A stretch of DNA of 64,000 nucleotides from Rhizophagus clarus (lineage: Eukaryota; Glomeromycota; Glomeromycetes; Glomerales; Glomeraceae). The stretch spans positions 372,001 to 436,000 of the forward strand of contig BLAL01000073.1 in assembly GCA_015698045.1 (NCBI GenBank), read 5' to 3'. Shown here in pieces: positions 46,067-57,865 of this stretch (position 1 is its first letter; each line of letters begins with the position of its first letter). Under the pieces are notes generated by a model. That model made no database searches. It was given only the letters and a program-made list of their open reading frames with translations, and was not told where the DNA came from. Position numbers and translations under genes: made by a program.

Positions 46067-47802
46067 TTATACATGCAATCCTTTTTTAACTTCATCCAAT
46101 AACGCGTCAATCTTTTGATCAATAATGTTATTCCTTTGATCGATTGTGCCAATCCTTTGATCAATTGTGTCAATCTTTAGATCCAGCTCGTTGAATTTTT
46201 TTATAACTTATCCCATTTCCAAGCTTAACAAATGATGGGTTTCCAACTCATTACAATTCTGTATAGCATATTGTTTTGGCCGACGTCTTTCCATACATCG
46301 CAGTATTTTCTGCATTTTCAAATGCTATAACTACCTCCGGTTTTATATGAACGTGTAAATGCCTATGACACTTTTTGCTTAACTATCTTTGGCCTCAGCG
46401 GATTCCCAACGTCCAAAGTTCAACGCGAAAATTTCAATCGGATTTCTGATCTGTTGTTTGCAAATAGTTTCTACCAAATATAAGTTCATAAAATAACCAA
46501 ACACCCATTCCCAGAATTTAATATCTATAACCAATTGTTTGTTTGTTTTATGATTTTCAGGTTTATAAACTTTGGCATACATTGGATCAGAATATATAAG
46601 AATATCACGAACATCATCATGTTGGGACACGCAAATCCAACCATCCTTATTTAGAACTATTCGTTCCTCCTCCACGTACCAGTTACAGTATCGAGTAAGC
46701 CAAGTTTGTTGTGAAGCCAATCCAGCACAAAAAATAGGAGGTTCTTCATAGTTTGAGTTATGATTCTTACTAGGACGCGCTGACTTTTGATTTTCTAATA
46801 GAAGTTTATAATGATTATTTATAGTAATACAAATGAATGGATTGCATAATGTTAATGTTTGTTGAATACTTACCTTTAATCCGAAATTTTGAAGTCCAAA
46901 TTTGTTTTTTATTAATGTTTTCGTTATCTGTATTACCAGTTGATATCGTTTCGCCAGTTGGAGGCAGATACTTACAATCCGCATGATGTCCACAGTACAC
47001 TTTGGAAGGTATTGAACTTTTAGTAGATTGAACATATTCTAACGAATATTGTACGCTTCTGATGCTATTTACGTAATTTCTTGCGATTTCTAACGTAAAC
47101 TGTAAGTCTTTAGTTAATCGAAGTAGCATATCAAACCATGTAACGGAATGTAGCTGCATAATATATTCCCATTTTTGATCATTAATAGGACGCAATTCAA
47201 TTCTGTACGAATCTCGGAAGTGGCTTTCATTACTTATAAACTCAAGACATTTTTTTCCCATCTTAATTAACCCTTTGGAGAGCGTAACATAAGGTCCAGA
47301 AATGTCATTAATAATTCCTACTCTTACAGTTGGACTTGTCCACTAATTTAAGTCTTTATAAATAGAGTACCATTCATTTTGATCTTCGTATTTATTTATA
47401 GATACTAATTTTTCAGAAAAAAATTTCTGTACGTGTTCATTGTTGGATACCAGTGTTTTAGAAAATAATTTCTGCACGTATTCATTATTAGATACAATTG
47501 TTTCAGAAGACATAATTGTCAAGGAGAACAACATCTTTTGGCACTTTTTGATAAAGCTTACAAGCCTCGAAGCAGGTCCTCCCTCCCATACCATAATCTC
47601 GAAAATCTTGTTTGGTTGTCTTGAGGAAATCACGGCCGTTAATCTTCTCCTTGTGAATTATATTCAAGTCATCATCATCAAGATCCAATTTCTTCTGCTT
47701 ACGCAAGAAATCGATAAGTTCATCCGTTTTATATTTTTCAATTTCTTCAGTTAACGTGTGTGACTCATTTTCAGTTGAAGCTAGAGTATTGGTTTCAGAC
47801 AT
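46067..47802 (-). pseudogene. SAM-like domain protein with C-terminal coiled coil, two lesions
   Basis: Reads from ATG 47802 down. The N-terminal ~75 residues resemble a SAM domain (TDELIDFLRKQKKLDLDDDD, INGRDFLKTTKQDFRDYG), then GGPASRLVSFIKKCQKM in the next frame after a shift near 47585. An unknown ~230-residue region follows, with VRVGIINDISGPYVTLSKGL, YIMQLHSVTWFDMLLRL and YCGHHADCKYLP. A TAG at 47343-47345 interrupts it; the decayed paralogue at 50985-52490 lacks this stop. Intron 46795-46872 (GTAAGT..TAG). Then SARPSKNH, WLTRYCNWYVEEERIVL, DPMYAKVYKP, and a stop at 46379. More coding-like text follows, ending in IDQ heptads (DTIDQRIGTIDQRNNIIDQK) before TAA 46067-46069. Either a young pseudogene or two adjacent short products. 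Confidence 0.65.
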
Positions 47803-48559
47803 TGGGGAATATTAAACTAGTGTAAAAAAAGGGTGTTATTGCCAAAATTTTGATTTTTTTTTTTTCTTTTTTTTTTTAAAAAAAAAATGAATAATTAATG
47901 AGTATTTATGTAATTATAACAATATCTAATTTAGATATGACAAAAAAATTTTTGCAATCATTTGATGCCGATCTGATCCGAACTATGTACAGTACAATAG
48001 CTTTTTGTTATAATAATTAGCTAACTATGGCAAAAAAAAAAAAATTAATTATTTGATGTCGATCTGATACCTCCTTTACCTCCTTTCAAAAAAACAATTA
48101 TTACATGTACAATAGTTTTTTGTATATATATTATAATAACTAGCTAGCTAGCTAACTATGGTAAAAAAAAAAAAAAAAGAATTGATGACTGATGCGGATC
48201 TGATCCGTATACATTAAATATCGTGTACAATAGTTGGAAAACAAAAAAAATTTTGGTCATTTGATGCCGTTCTGACCCGACCTCCTTTATAATGTACTGA
48301 TATTTTTTAAATAAATTATTGTTGCATAAATATCCTTGATATTTTTGACACATTACGTCACTTATTAAATATCATACATATAGATAAAATACCTTTAATA
48401 AATAAGTTTATAGAGTTTATTTACTATCCTATAAGAAGTTAATCTTGTATTAACATGCATAAGAAAAAGTGAAATAATATTGCGTAATATAATCAAAAAA
48501 TATTTTCTCGTTTATACTAACTAAAAATGGACGTTAAACTAACAGTTTATGAATATGAG
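47803..48559. repeat. Repeated motif upstream of the SAM-like gene
   Basis: Four imperfect units between about 47940 and 48300, each with A-run, ATTTGATGCCGATCTGAT (or close), then GTACAATAG and a CTAACTATGG end. One further unit remains at about 52630-52710 (GCTACGG, GTGATGCGATTCGACC, AATAGTGTAC) in front of the paralogue. They lie in the promoter region of a - strand gene, so a regulatory role is possible but unproven. Poly-A/T runs dominate the rest. Confidence 0.6.
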
Positions 48560-49735
48560 GTAAATAATAATAGTTATCGGATCACTAAAAAATTTAGTGA
48601 TGTAATAGTGAATACATGAAATTCTGTTCTTAATTTGCTTTAAAAAAAGTATGAATTCAATTACAAATCAAAATAAACAATTACTTTTTAATAAAAAAAA
48701 AAAAAATGTAGGTTAAGATAGCTATTCTAATATTAACATTTTGAATTGTGAACAAACGTGACTTAATTAAACTACAAAGTGATTGCGCAATATTATTATT
48801 TTGTCAAAGTCCATAATATTTTGTCAAAAATTTTATTTTCCGCAAAACCCATCGTGGACAATCGTTATCTAATCGTAAAATTATTAGCCATCCCAAATTT
48901 TTTTTTTTAGTTACTACCAATTTTTATGTAAACAAAAGACAGTATTAGAAGAATAGATAATGAATATACAACTGTTGGTTGACAAACAAAGATAAATGTA
49001 CAAATAGAAAAATAAAGTGTAAAATCGGAAAATGATCGGCAAGTTTCTTTATTGACCATATTATTGCTTCACTCTCTGCTCTAAAATATTCGTACTATCC
49101 TACTACAAATGCTAATAACTAAGAACTACTCGAATTCGACTATTGACTACTGCTCTTCGTCCCATCCTTTAAATAATGTCCAGGATTCTGTGCAATTTTG
49201 TCCAAAAAAAAAAACAATTTACAATTTTGACTTCCCCGGCCAGAATTGCTGATCGAACAATTTTTTCATCCGGCCGGAATGGGTGATCGGACAATTCTCC
49301 TCCGGGTCGGAATTGTTGATCGGAAAATTTTCTTCCGGGACGGAATTGTCGATCGCCCGAACATTAGCCACTTTGATCCCTCCCAGCCACACGCTGATCT
49401 AAGTTCCGACTTCGTTTAATAACCGATAAAATATATAAAAAATAAGTAACACATTCTTATTTCCATCTCTTTAAAGTCATGATAGAATAAAAAATATCTT
49501 TTTATTGTGTTCTCTAGATCTAGAATTATTATTTTTTAAACGGCTAATAATTATTAAAACGCTTTTTTAGTCGTAACTTAAATAATTTTAATTGTTGATT
49601 AGTCCGAACTCAATTTCTTTCTAACGGTATTGTAGATAATTGTTCTAACCATAATTACCGATCACTCAATCAATAGCGTGTGAGACGGCTAAAATTACAA
49701 TCAATCTTGGCCTTCACTGTGAAGAATTCCATTAT
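48560..49735. repeat. Tandem segmental duplication, right non-coding part
   Basis: Direct counterpart of 43251-44985 (anchors given there). The GCTGATCG/GGAATTG block at 49235-49350 is the cleaner copy, with units GATCGGACAATT..CCGGAATG. Shorter than the left copy because of deletions. Confidence 0.75.
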
Positions 49736-50189
49736 TAAGTTTATATATATATATATTATATTTTTGATAAAGCAAGAAGGCTAGCTTTAAATAAAAAAAG
49801 AAAATAGACCATTTGAATTGAAGATAAATAACATACTTTGAATTAATGATTCTTGTTGCACATTTCATTTAATGGAAAACTAAATAAATATAAATATAAT
49901 ATTTAAACATAGATTTATTATAGTACGATCAGATTTAGCAATAAAATTTTTATAGATAAAGCATTCAGTTGTAGAGTGATGGCGTTAAACAAACTCGAGT
50001 AAAAGTAATTATTTTTTACTTTCCAATAATATTTTTATTCGTCCTTCAAACAAAATTTGTTCTCGATAATAATAATAGTTCTTTTATCTGCTTCTTTTAT
50101 GTATCCTAATATTTAGGATCATTCTGATGCCCATCTTATATTGAGATCACAATTAATTGATCTTTATAAATATTAAATATTTTACTTAA
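49736..50189. other. AT-rich spacer
   Basis: TATATATATA microsatellite at about 49742-49760. No gene seen. Confidence 0.4.
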
Positions 50190-50600
50190 TTTTGGATCAA
50201 CGGGTCTAGGATGGATTCAAGTAGGCTCATTCGCTCCTAAACTTAACGCTCTAAACCAACACAGTTTTTATGCATCATTAAGAGCTGAAACTTGCAGTAT
50301 TTTACTTACACTAATGATGTTCCCCACAGCGCTAAACTAAAAATTTATACTGATTCTGAAAATTGTATCAACATATTACAATTCGTTCACTCACTAATCA
50401 ATTCGCAGTATACGTCAAAAATACAAACAAAATTCCTTTGCAGTATGAACTTATCTCCATAACTACATAAAGAAAAAGACCTAATGGTGTCCATATATAA
50501 AGTTAAAGATCATAGCTTACAATGAGGAAGCTGATAAGCTTGTCAAGGCCTGAGCATAGACAGTATCCAACATCACATGGATGACATGTCAGTATGTCAC
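50190..50600 (+). pseudogene. RNase H-like fragment of a retroelement
   Basis: Decayed frames give the order of an RNase H domain: STGLGWIQVGSFAPKLNALN (first Asp position degraded), SLRAETCSILLTL (conserved Glu), KIYTDSENCINILQF (TDS motif), and EEADKLVKA (last motif). Several stops and shifts. A remnant of a LINE-like or other retroelement inserted in the right-hand duplicate. No reverse transcriptase part seen. Confidence 0.65.
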
Positions 50601-50984
50601 ACATCAATCAAAACATTAGGAGGTCTTATTGCCATGACACATAGACTATAGAATCAAAGCTCTTCCTACTGGCAAAGTAATACACTTGATAATTAGCAGG
50701 CAGCTTTGTTGTAATTAGTATAGATACATATATAATATTATTTATTAGTAGTTTAATGTATTATTATCATATTTGCGGTTATCACTAGGACACTAGGAAA
50801 AATGAAATAAAAATAAAAAGTTCATTAAAATGAACAACACCGCGCTATGATATCAGCATATCATTTTATCATTTTTTTCATAACTGTAAATGTGTATTGG
50901 TTATTTATTTATAGCATTCTTTATTGTGATCATTTAGAATGTAAAAATTATATTGCTATATATTAAACAGTAAAACAATAAATT

Positions 50985-52490
50985 TTATATATGCTATCCT
51001 TATTAATTTCATCCAATATTGTGACAATCTTTCAATCAATCGTGTTAGTCCTGATCAATTGCGTCAATCTTTAGATCCAGCTGTTAAATCTTTTTATAGC
51101 CTATCCCATCTCCAAGCTTAAGAGTGATGAGCTTCCAAGTTAATACAATTTTGTATAACATGCTGTTTTGTTTGACCTGTCTTACTTTCGGCATTTTCAA
51201 ATGCCATAACTGCCTCCAGTTTTATATGAATATGTAAATGCCATGGTTGCACGCATGACATTCTTCCGCTTGACTCTTTATTTGTCCTCAGCATATTCTC
51301 AGGATCTAAAGTTCAATGCAAAAAGTTCAATTGAGTTTCTGATCTGTCGTTTATAAATAGTTTCTATAAGATAAGTTCATAAAATAATCAACATTCATTC
51401 CCAAAATTTACAATCTAAAACCAATTGTATGTTTGTTATATGATTTTTGGTTATGAACTTTGGCATAGTTTGATTAGAACATATAGTAAGAATCATCATG
51501 TTGGGATACATAAATCCAACCATCCTTATTCAGAACTATACGTTCCTCTTCCATGTACCAATTGCAATATCAAGTAGGCTGAGTTAGTTGTGGGCCAATT
51601 CTGCACAAAAAATTGGAGGTTCTTTATGGTTTGAGGTATTGTTCTTACTAGGATGCTCTGGCTTTCTATTTCTAATATATTTAGAGCGTACTTATATAAT
51701 ACATTCCTTTCATTATCTGTATCACCAGTTGATATCGTTTCAACAGTTGATGAAGATGGATACTTAAAATCCGCATGATGCCCAAAATATACTTTAGAAG
51801 GTATTGAACTTTTAGTTGATCGAATATATCTAACAATTTATATGTGCTTCTGATGCTGTTTTATGTAATTTCTTGCAACTTCTAATGTAAACCATAAGAC
51901 TTTAGTTAATTGAAGTAGCATATCAAACCATAAACCATGTAATAGAATGTAACTGCATAATATATTCCCATTTTTGTTGATTATTAATAGGACACAAATC
52001 ACACAATTCAATTCTGTCCAAGCCTTAAGTTACTGATAGACTCACGTTCATCTTAATCAACCCTTCTGAGAACATAACATAAGGTCCAGAAATATATTGA
52101 TAATTCTTACTCTTACTATTAGGCTTATCTGGATTATAAATAGAGTAACATTCATTTGATATTAATAGATATAAAATATAAATAAAGTTTCTTTATGTAT
52201 TCATTGTTAGAAGCCAGTGTCTCATATTTGTCGAGAAGACACTTTTTGACGAAGCTTAAAAGCCTCAAAGAATTTCTCTCCTGCTATAATCTCAAAAATC
52301 TTGCTTGGTTGTCTTAAGAAAATCATGGCAATTGTGAATTATATTCAAATCTTCGTTGTCAAGCCCCAATTTCTTCTCCTTGCACAAGAAATGGATAAGT
52401 TCTTCCGTATTATATTTTTAATTTCTTAAGTTGATGAGAGCTTCTCGTTTTCAGTTGAGAGTATTTGTTTCAAATATTAACACTTTATAA
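50985..52490 (-). pseudogene. SAM-like domain gene, heavily decayed copy
   Basis: Matches 46067-47802 throughout. N-terminus: NTEELIHFLCKEKKLGLDNE, HDFLKTTKQDF then a stop. Middle: ECYSIYNPDKPNSK, ISGPYV, YFGHHADFKYP, GDTDNE. The C-terminal IDQ region near 51000-51080 is shortened. Many indels. It shows what the left copy read before its TAG (a PDK-like stretch), so it helps to order the lesions. Confidence 0.85.
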
Positions 52491-53640
52491 GGAATATTAA
52501 GCTCGAATGAAAAAAACTTTGTTAAAGAATTTTGTATCATTTTTATAACAATAAAAATCACTATATTATTGTTTTTAATTTTGCCACGTAATAAGACTCC
52601 ATTGGCCGTGAAATACAATAAATAATAAGTGCCCTAGCTACGGCAAAATAATTGCAGTCACGTGATGCGATTCGACCCCCTTTCAAAAACAATAGTGTAC
52701 GTATTATTACACTATATAACAATATGTTTGCAAACCATATTTTCGTAATACTCCACATGCATGTCCGTTACTCCTGGTCAAAACTATTAATAGATATTAT
52801 TGTTTTATTATTATTATTTTTATCAGTATTAAAAAATTTAGTCAAAGTTTTATGCATGAAAGATTTACCGAACGCAAAATGACACAATACAGATTTTTTT
52901 TTAGAAATTTTCTAAAACTCTTAAAATATATTTAATTATTTATTGAAAAATCAAAAACTGATATTGTCACAAAAAAATATAAAAATAAAAAAAAAGGTTG
53001 TATAGTGTAAAAACCCGTAAATCTATTGTTAAAAGAATAAAAATTTATTCTTAAATTTTTTTTTTTTTTTTATATAATTTTATATTCTAATAATCATGGA
53101 TCAATACTAATAATACAAGGTGGATGGAATTTTTAAAAGGATTTTTATTTTAAAGACGTATCTTTAATCGTCCCCCTTAAAAAGTTTTGCTTATCTATCA
53201 TCATTTAATTTTTTTTCTTTTTGTATCGCCACATTGTGGTGAGATTTATATTTTCTTTTAGATTTAACTTTACATTTCTTTAAGATATCTCTTGCGGTTA
53301 AGGATTACTTTCATTTTACTTGTAATTTGTACGATCGTAGATCTACATAAATCATAAATCATCTAATAAATTTCGCTTTATGTCATTTTGCGCAAGGAAA
53401 AAAAAAATTGTTTTTTTATAATTTATTATTATATGTATAAATTTTTATTTATTTATTTACCATTATAAAATATGGTTTTGTAATATGCAACTGGAGTTGT
53501 AAAAATTAATTTAATTCATTATTAATCCGCCAATGAATGATATACACGCCAGTTGATCTTTGGTGTTACGGATATAAATTAATATTTTTTCTTATTCCTT
53601 CCAAACAAATATATGTTTGCGCACGTCAATAAATTAATAC
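52491..53640. other. AT-rich intergenic DNA
   Basis: Includes the single GATGCGATTCGACC unit near 52655. Frames at 52561-52758 and 52652-52882 are overlapping, opposite and without known domain. Confidence 0.4.
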
Positions 53641-53870
53641 ATGTGTCCGAAATTTTCCGAAAATGTAGCCGAATCCGAAATTCTAAAATCATGAGCCGAA
53701 ATTCTGGCCGAAATTAAGAGCATGTGAAATTGATGAATTTCGTTGTTAAGCAACAGTGCTAGACAATTTCGGCCAGTTTCGGGCCAGAGTTTCGCCTTCA
53801 TGGGCGACTGCCGAAACCGAAATCCGAAATTATGCCGAAATTATCAAGTTTCGACCACATGGTATACAAT
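53641..53870. repeat. CCGAAA-rich dispersed repeat, copy 2
   Basis: Counterpart of 10918-11240: TCCGAAATTTTCCGAAAATG, GCCGAAATTCTGGCCGAAAT, TTAAGAGCATG, then CCGAAATTATGCCGAAATT and CCACATGGTATA. Lacks about 100 internal bases. Confidence 0.6.
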
Positions 53871-54464
53871 AAATGAGTTAACTATAAAATCCTGATTAAA
53901 TGATTAAATAATATATGGTCACGGCTGATTTTTATCTGAATTTATATTATCATAATCAAATGGGAACTTACGGATAATTCTAAGCAATAAGAATTATAGT
54001 GAACATCCTACTAAAAAGATTTCTGAAATTATCTATCGTGAATTTATGTTACATATTAACCGAAAGGAAAATTCTTATCTTAAAATCAAACGTTACATAA
54101 TTTTATTAAGATTTGCAAAATCCATATTATTTTTTTGTTCGAGTAATGTTTATTAAAATTTTTATGTGCAAACACAACAATTCATATTGTCATATTGTGA
54201 AATATATTTATCTTAACTTCATTGATTATAGAATAAGTTTTAAATTTAATCATAATTTATCTGAAATTTACGTATCGATCGACATTTGAAAGGTTTTAAA
54301 CAAAATATTTGATCATTTTTTAGGATATTTCATTTTAGGCTCAGGTTCCTGTTTTTCAATTAGATTAACGTCATGAATGAAATTTTTAAATTTGATTGTT
54401 TACTACATCGAAAAGGAATATAATAAAAAGAAAATTAATTTTTATTTTCTTTCGTGCCATAATT
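53871..54464. other. AT-rich intergenic DNA
   Basis: No gene or repeat recognised. Confidence 0.4.
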
Positions 54465-54615
54465 ATCGTCCCTAAAATTTTATTTTAGGGAACGCCGATC
54501 ATCTACAGAGGAAGCCCCTAAAATTTTAGGGAATGTCAATCATCTCAGGGAAGTCCCTGAATTTTGGGGAACGCTGATCATCAATAGAGAAAGTCCCTAT
54601 AATTTTAGGGGCATT
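54465..54615. repeat. Palindromic CCCTAAAATTTTAGGG tandem repeat
   Basis: Three to four units about 45 bp apart. Each has a CCCTAAAATTTTAGGG-like palindrome followed by AACGCCGATCATC and AGAGGAAGT-like linkers. The palindrome is best preserved in the second and fourth units. Confidence 0.75.
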
Positions 54616-55439
54616 TATGTTGTTGTTGATCAATTAAGTGACTGTCATGCTAGTTGACGCCAATACGTATAATACATACAAAGTGGACACAAATATGAAT
54701 ATGATGCATTTCACTTGGTTTAATATTACTCACAGATTTACATAGCATTTTTATTTATTTTATAGTTAGTAGACCCAACATAGTAAACTATATATCAAAT
54801 TACTATGTAACGCAACCACACGGGATTATCGTCTACCATAAAAAGCTAAGATTAGGCGGTTAAAAAATACGTGACGAAAATAAATTAATTTGAAAAAGGA
54901 AATAATCTATAATATTTGAATAATCAAAATTATCTGTATCACGATGTATAAACCACGATCCTAAATGAATTTAATGACAGATCAATTGATGGAGGCTGCG
55001 AGGTGAAGTATTATTTGTTCTTTCAGACTGGCGTAAAGATATAAATGAAGCTGAAGCACGACGTCTTTTCCGGTGATTGAAGTTAACGTTGGAGTCGTTT
55101 TTATTCTTCCCAAATTTCTGGCAACGTTTCCTCAGTAATCTGGAAATAACGATCTTTTAAATTTAACGCTATCACATAAATACGAAAAGAATTTCGTTAA
55201 TAAATTATGATGTAATTTTTATTTATTGACATGGAACAGATTAGAGAGTTTAGGGAACAAAATTGTGTAGTACAAGATAAAGGGGAGATAAATTCAAAAA
55301 TGGAGTAAGTTTAAAAATAGGTTATTTTTTATAAAAGTAGGAATGTCCAAGTACTGTACAAGGCTGCTATCCAATATTTATGTAAAGATTGTATTAAATG
55401 CTTCAATGGGTGCGGGCTTGTGGATATCTCTTTGTGGAA
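54616..55439. other. Intergenic DNA
   Basis: Mixed AT-rich sequence. A short TTTCTGGCAACG-type GC-richer patch near 54980-55140 has no open frame. Confidence 0.35.
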
Positions 55440-56165
55440 GAAATACGTTTGACATAATGTCTGTAGGATGGCAAGAATGTCATAGCTAATGATTTTGGGC
55501 GTGATAACGTCTTTTACGTGAAAATGTAAAAGTATTGTTTGTAATAAAAACGATTATAAGCTAATTGTCCATAACTAAAGAACGGCTTAGTGTGAATATA
55601 AAAGAATTTTAATATTGTTTCAGCAGAAAAGAGTTCACATTTTTTTTCGGTGACTTGAAAAAATCAAAGAAGTACGCAGTAGTAAGAATTTAATAAACCT
55701 TTATACATAGGAAAATGTAATCATGAACGAGATGTCATCGTGCAGTTTTGCTGTATACCTTATCATAGACTTAATAAAAAAAGAAAAAAAATGAAATGAA
55801 AAACGTGTCAATTTCATAATTTGGTTTAATAGATTTTTGTAAAGTTGAATTAAATATTAACCATCAAAAAATATTGTTAACGGTGACGCCATCCAAAATA
55901 CTTTTAATACCGGACTTTTAATAACGGACGAATATTTTTCCTGTTTAAGTACATTAATTAAATAATCCAAATTAAAATTGCGATATAATTATGAGTAACA
56001 ATTACGTAAGTCATTGAATACACTATGACTCAAGGTTTGTCTTTTCCTTCGTATTATTTTTTGGTAGTTTTTTTTGTTATTCGTGCAACATACATGTCAT
56101 GTGTAAATAACATAAATAAACGGGCGCGTTCTATTCCATTTTTTTTGAAAAACTTTTCTCTCTAT

Positions 56166-56490
56166 TATTTTTATTTTTTTTATATTTTCGTTGTATTTTT
56201 TATTTTCGTTGTATTTTTTATTTTCGTTGTATTTTTTTTTTATTTTCGTTGTATTTTTTTTTTATTTTCGTTGTATTTTTTTTTATTTTCGTTGTATTTT
56301 TTTTTATTTTCGTTGTATTTTTTTTTTATTTTCGTTGTATTTTTTATTTTCGTTACTTTTTTTTTTTTCGTTACTTTTTTTTTATTTTCGTTACTTTTTT
56401 TTTATTTTCGTTACTTTTTTTTTATTTTCGTTACTTTTTTTTTATTTTCGTTACTTTTTTTTTATTTTCGTTACTTTTTTTTTTTTTTCG

Positions 56491-56521
<31 letters not shown>

Positions 56522-56970
56522 ATTTTCGTTACTTTTTTTTATTTTCGTTACTTTTTTTTATTTTCGTTACTTTTTTTTTATTTTCGTTACTTTTTTTTAT
56601 TTTCGTTACTTTTTTTTATTTTCGTTACTTTTTTTTATTTTCGTTACTTTTTTTTATTTTCGTTACTTTTTTTTATTTTCGTTACTTTTTTTTTATTTTC
56701 GTTACTTTTTTTTATTTTCGTTACTTTTTTTTTATTTTCGTTACTTTTTTTTTATTTTCGTTACTTTTTTTTTATTTTCGTTACTTTTTTTTTATTTTCG
56801 TTACTTTTTTTTTATTTTCGTTACTTTTTTTTATTTTCGTTACTTTTTTTTATTTTCGTTACTTTTTTTTTATTTTCGTTACTTTTTTTTTATTTTCGTT
56901 ACTTTTTTTTTATTTTCGTTACTTTTTTTTTATTTTCGTTACTTTTTTTTATTTTCGTTATATTTTTTTT
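56166..56970. repeat. TTTTTTTATTTTCGTTAC minisatellite, long allele
   Basis: About 38 units of 17-20 bp. The first eight end in GTTGTA, the rest in GTTACT, so two variant blocks expanded separately. Open frames of 240-353 codons cross it on the + strand but consist only of F, L, Y, R, V, I, S and T repeats and are not genes. Confidence 0.92.
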
Positions 56971-57229
56971 TTTATGATCGTTATTTTTTATTTATTTACA
57001 TTTTCTATTTATATTCGTTATATTTTTTCTTTCGCTGTATATATTTTTTATTTTTTATTATTATTATTCTTCTTCATTATCTTTAGTTGTTATATTTTTT
57101 TCAACTTCGTTATCTTTTTAATTTTTGTCACATTTTATTTTATTTTTTTTTTTTATTCGTGTTTTTATTATTTTTTTTATTGTTCTTGTTTTTTCGTCAT
57201 TTTTTTTTATTTTTTTTTTCGGTCCTTAA

Positions 57230-57865
57230 TTATTGTTTTCCATTAACTTGGTTCTTTTGTATTTTATTCACTAACTGTAGGATCTTTACCACAATTGGAT
57301 GATGAAAAATATGGTGAACATGAAAATTAACATAAGGTACTATATCAATCATTAATATCTGTGAATGTTGTGAAAAACAATTCCAAGTGCACCTAGTCAA
57401 TGTGGCGTTCGCTCCCTCCGATGAAATTATCGGCATAGTTTTAATGAAATCAACCACTTGATTAGTGTATTGATTTAGAGGCTGGGGTCTATCATTCTGT
57501 AAGGAGGAATGATTATGTACCTTCCTCGGCCTAGTCTTTTTGACAACTATATCATGCAGTTGTTTTGTTCTCGCTTCAGGGTTTTCTTGGATCCAGAGAA
57601 CTGGAAGCACTTCGTGGCCACAATTAGACAACCTACTGTGAACGTCCTTCTCTGCTGGTTCAGAGAACTGGAAGCACTTCGTGGCCACAGTTGGTTGTTG
57701 TGAACGTCCTTCTCTGATTTCCAGAAAATTTCTGATTGAGCCAAAGCTCTGTGTGCAAGGTTTTGTTATACAATGTATACATGATAACTTTATACTTCTA
57801 AAGGATAATGTTATTATGGTTTCATTAACATTCATGTTGATTTTTTGGTTAATACTAGTACTCAC
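57230..57865 (-). CDS. Conserved unidentified ORF, copy B (211 aa)
   Basis: Same frame as 22251-22826: starts within MSTSINQKINMNVNETIITL, continues with the doubled ~62-bp repeat and KKTRPRKVHNHSS. Differences up to HHPIVV are about three residues (M/I, A/G, G/D). The end differs because copy A gains an earlier stop. No domain recognised. Keeping an open frame in both copies while the flanks drift is compatible with coding function, but gene conversion or recent origin would also explain it. Confidence 0.4.
   Translation of the reverse strand: MSTSINQKINMNVNETIITLSFRSIKLSCIHCITKPCTQSFGSIRNFLEIREGRSQQPTVATKCFQFSEPAEKDVHSRLSNCGHEVLPVLWIQENPEARTKQLHDIVVKKTRPRKVHNHSSLQNDRPQPLNQYTNQVVDFIKTMPIISSEGANATLTRCTWNCFSQHSQILMIDIVPYVNFHVHHIFHHPIVVKILQLVNKIQKNQVNGKQ

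Noticed and set aside
47440-47754. 104-codon + frame
   Set aside because: Antisense to the SAM-like gene, whose domain text is on the - strand.
56025-57246. Long + strand open frames of 240-353 codons
   Set aside because: They are three-frame readings of the T-rich minisatellite, made only of repeated F/L/Y/V/R/S patterns, and the shorter homologous array has no such frame.
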